6,191 bases of DNA from an uncultured Thermomonas sp. (GTDB lineage: Bacteria > Pseudomonadota > Gammaproteobacteria > Xanthomonadales > Xanthomonadaceae), in contig CAMLJA010000121.1 in assembly GCA_946480065.1 (NCBI GenBank), positions 1 to 6,191 on the forward strand, given 5' to 3'. Within the stretch, counting starts at the first letter, position 1. Each line of letters begins with the position of its first letter. Under the pieces are notes generated by a model. It saw only the letters and a program-made list of their open reading frames with translations, made no database searches and was not told the origin of the DNA. The position numbers and the translations under genes were made by a program. Shown here piece after piece: positions 5,192 to 6,191 of this stretch.

Positions 5192-6160
5192 TCAGGGCTT
5201 CGCGCGGGCGCGCACGCTGACGTACACGTCGCCGGGATCGGCGCCGTCCAGCTTGCGCCCGAAGTACAGGCGGGTGCCGTCGCCGGACAGCGAGGCGCGG
5301 GTTTCCGAGGCCGCGGTGTTGATGAACCGGTTGGCGATCCGCTCCGGCGCCGACCATGGCGCCCACGCGCTGTCGCGGCGCGCCACGTAGATGTCCTGGT
5401 CGAAGGCGCTGGCGCCCGCGCGGTTGGAGCTGAACACGATCTCCAGGCCGTCCTTGCGCACGTTCGGCATGCGGTCGTCGAACGCGGTGCTCAACTCCGC
5501 CACCCGTTCGCCCGCCAGCACGGTGCCGTCGGCCAGCACCCGGCTCATGTAGATGTCCTGGCCCTGGCTGTCGGGGTAGCCGCTGCTGGAGAAGAACAGG
5601 AAGGTGCCGGCGGCCGTCTCCACCAGCGAGGGGCTGAACTCGGCGCCGGCGGTGTTCGGGCCCGCCGGGTAGCAGCCCAGGGCGAGCGGCGCGGTCCAGC
5701 CGTGGGCGGGGTGCTCGCGGGTGAGGAAGATGTCGCCCGCGGCCGGCCCGCCCACCGGCGGCACCGGCGGCACGTCGCCGGGGAAGCAGTCGTCGTCGGT
5801 CTGGCGCGAGCTGACGAACAGCAGCCAGTTGCCCGGCAGCGGCGTGGGGCAGTAGTCGAACTCGCCGGAATTCACCGGCGCGCCGGGGTTGGCGGGCGCG
5901 CCCCAGCCCGCGGACAGCGACGGGCGGCGGGCGCGCCAGATGTCCAGCTTGCCCTGGGCCCCGGCACCGGGGCGGCTGGAGGCGATGTACAGGCTCAGGC
6001 CGTCGCGGGTCTCGATCGGGCAGCCGTCGGCGGCGGCGCTGTTCACGGCCAGGACCGGCGCCGGGTCCTGCCAGGGGCCGAAGTGCTGGGCCTGCGCGCG
6101 GCCGGCCAGCAGGGCCAGCGGGAGCAGGGCGCAGGGAGCGATGCGGAGGGTGCGGTGCAT
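5192..6160 (-). CDS. Secreted PD40/TolB-like beta-propeller protein
   Basis: A 322-residue exported protein. The ATG at 6160 follows GAGGAG (6167-6172) at six bases. A signal peptide (RTLRIAP, hydrophobic core 10-19) ends at AQA|QH, with likely cleavage after residue 24. The mature part holds five PD40-type repeats of the form DG..L.F.S.R.G....DIY..R, at about 53-78, 110-148, 185-207, 237-261 and 294-317. DIW, DIF, DIY, DIY and DVY mark the strand ends. Linkers repeat W..P..L..VN and acidic D..P motifs typical of propeller blades. Four cysteines remain in the mature chain (47, 104, 125, 163), consistent with periplasmic disulfides. Blade 2 has a Pro/Gly-rich loop (129-140). PD40 repeats occur in TolB and many exported proteins and usually mediate binding; no catalytic site is visible and the partner is unknown. 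The C-terminus is complete. Confidence 0.88.
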   Translation of the reverse strand: MHRTLRIAPCALLPLALLAGRAQAQHFGPWQDPAPVLAVNSAAADGCPIETRDGLSLYIASSRPGAGAQGKLDIWRARRPSLSAGWGAPANPGAPVNSGEFDYCPTPLPGNWLLFVSSRQTDDDCFPGDVPPVPPVGGPAAGDIFLTREHPAHGWTAPLALGCYPAGPNTAGAEFSPSLVETAAGTFLFFSSSGYPDSQGQDIYMSRVLADGTVLAGERVAELSTAFDDRMPNVRKDGLEIVFSSNRAGASAFDQDIYVARRDSAWAPWSAPERIANRFINTAASETRASLSGDGTRLYFGRKLDGADPGDVYVSVRARAKP

Positions 6161-6166
6161 GTCGGT

Positions 6167-6172
6167 CTCCTC
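6167..6172 (-). promoter_or_regulatory. Ribosome binding site of the propeller gene
   Basis: GAGGAG on the - strand, six bases before the ATG at 6160. It is a strong Shine-Dalgarno match that fixes the start directly ahead of a good signal peptide. Confidence 0.8.
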
Positions 6173-6191
6173 GGTGGGAAGGGTCAGCGGG

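Noticed and set aside
5007..5366. N-terminal extension of the lipoprotein upstream to 5366
   Set aside because: The extension is low-complexity and overlaps both the tatD remnant and the propeller gene. It would put a textbook lipoprotein signal peptide in mid-protein, while a ribosome site marks the start at 4991.

Overview
The window is very GC-rich. Its gene content (an HrpB helicase divergent from a TatD nuclease, plus alanine-rich lipoprotein and membrane genes) fits a gammaproteobacterium of the Xanthomonadaceae/Lysobacteraceae group such as Lysobacter, Luteimonas, Pseudoxanthomonas or Xanthomonas. That placement is inferred from style and protein similarity recalled from memory, not from a marker gene. 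Nothing here looks like a phage, integrase or intact transposon.

Layout, left to right. (1) Bases 2-241, + strand: the last 79 codons of a sensor histidine kinase, its ATP-binding domain. (2) 269-613, - strand: a small single-span membrane protein with a basic tail. (3) 724-3342, - strand: hrpB, a DEAH-type ATP-dependent helicase. Inside it lies a 102-bp, exactly 34-codon palindromic block (2519-2620) with 20-bp terminal inverted repeats enclosing two hairpins. This looks like a small repeat element inserted in frame. (4) 3343-3416: a compact divergent promoter region. Both start codons are preceded by the same CTCCTACAAT box and exactly six bases, which suggests leaderless transcripts. (5) 3417-4223, + strand: tatD, a metal-dependent nuclease. 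(6) 4224-4283: a strong bidirectional terminator-like hairpin between convergent genes. (7) 4284-4991, - strand: an outer-membrane-type lipoprotein with an Ala/Pro linker. (8) 4992-5191: 200 bp holding the lipoprotein leader and, at about 5094-5182, what reads as a decayed second copy of the 3' end of tatD. (9) 5192-6160, - strand: a secreted beta-propeller protein with PD40/TolB-like repeats.

The genes do not form one pathway. HrpB and TatD are nucleic-acid housekeeping enzymes sharing a divergent promoter. The kinase, lipoprotein and propeller belong to envelope or signalling functions.

The most unusual signals are the in-frame palindromic element in hrpB, the tatD 3'-end remnant flanking the lipoprotein gene (a possible scar of insertion or gene replacement), and the mirror-image leaderless-type promoter between hrpB and tatD.
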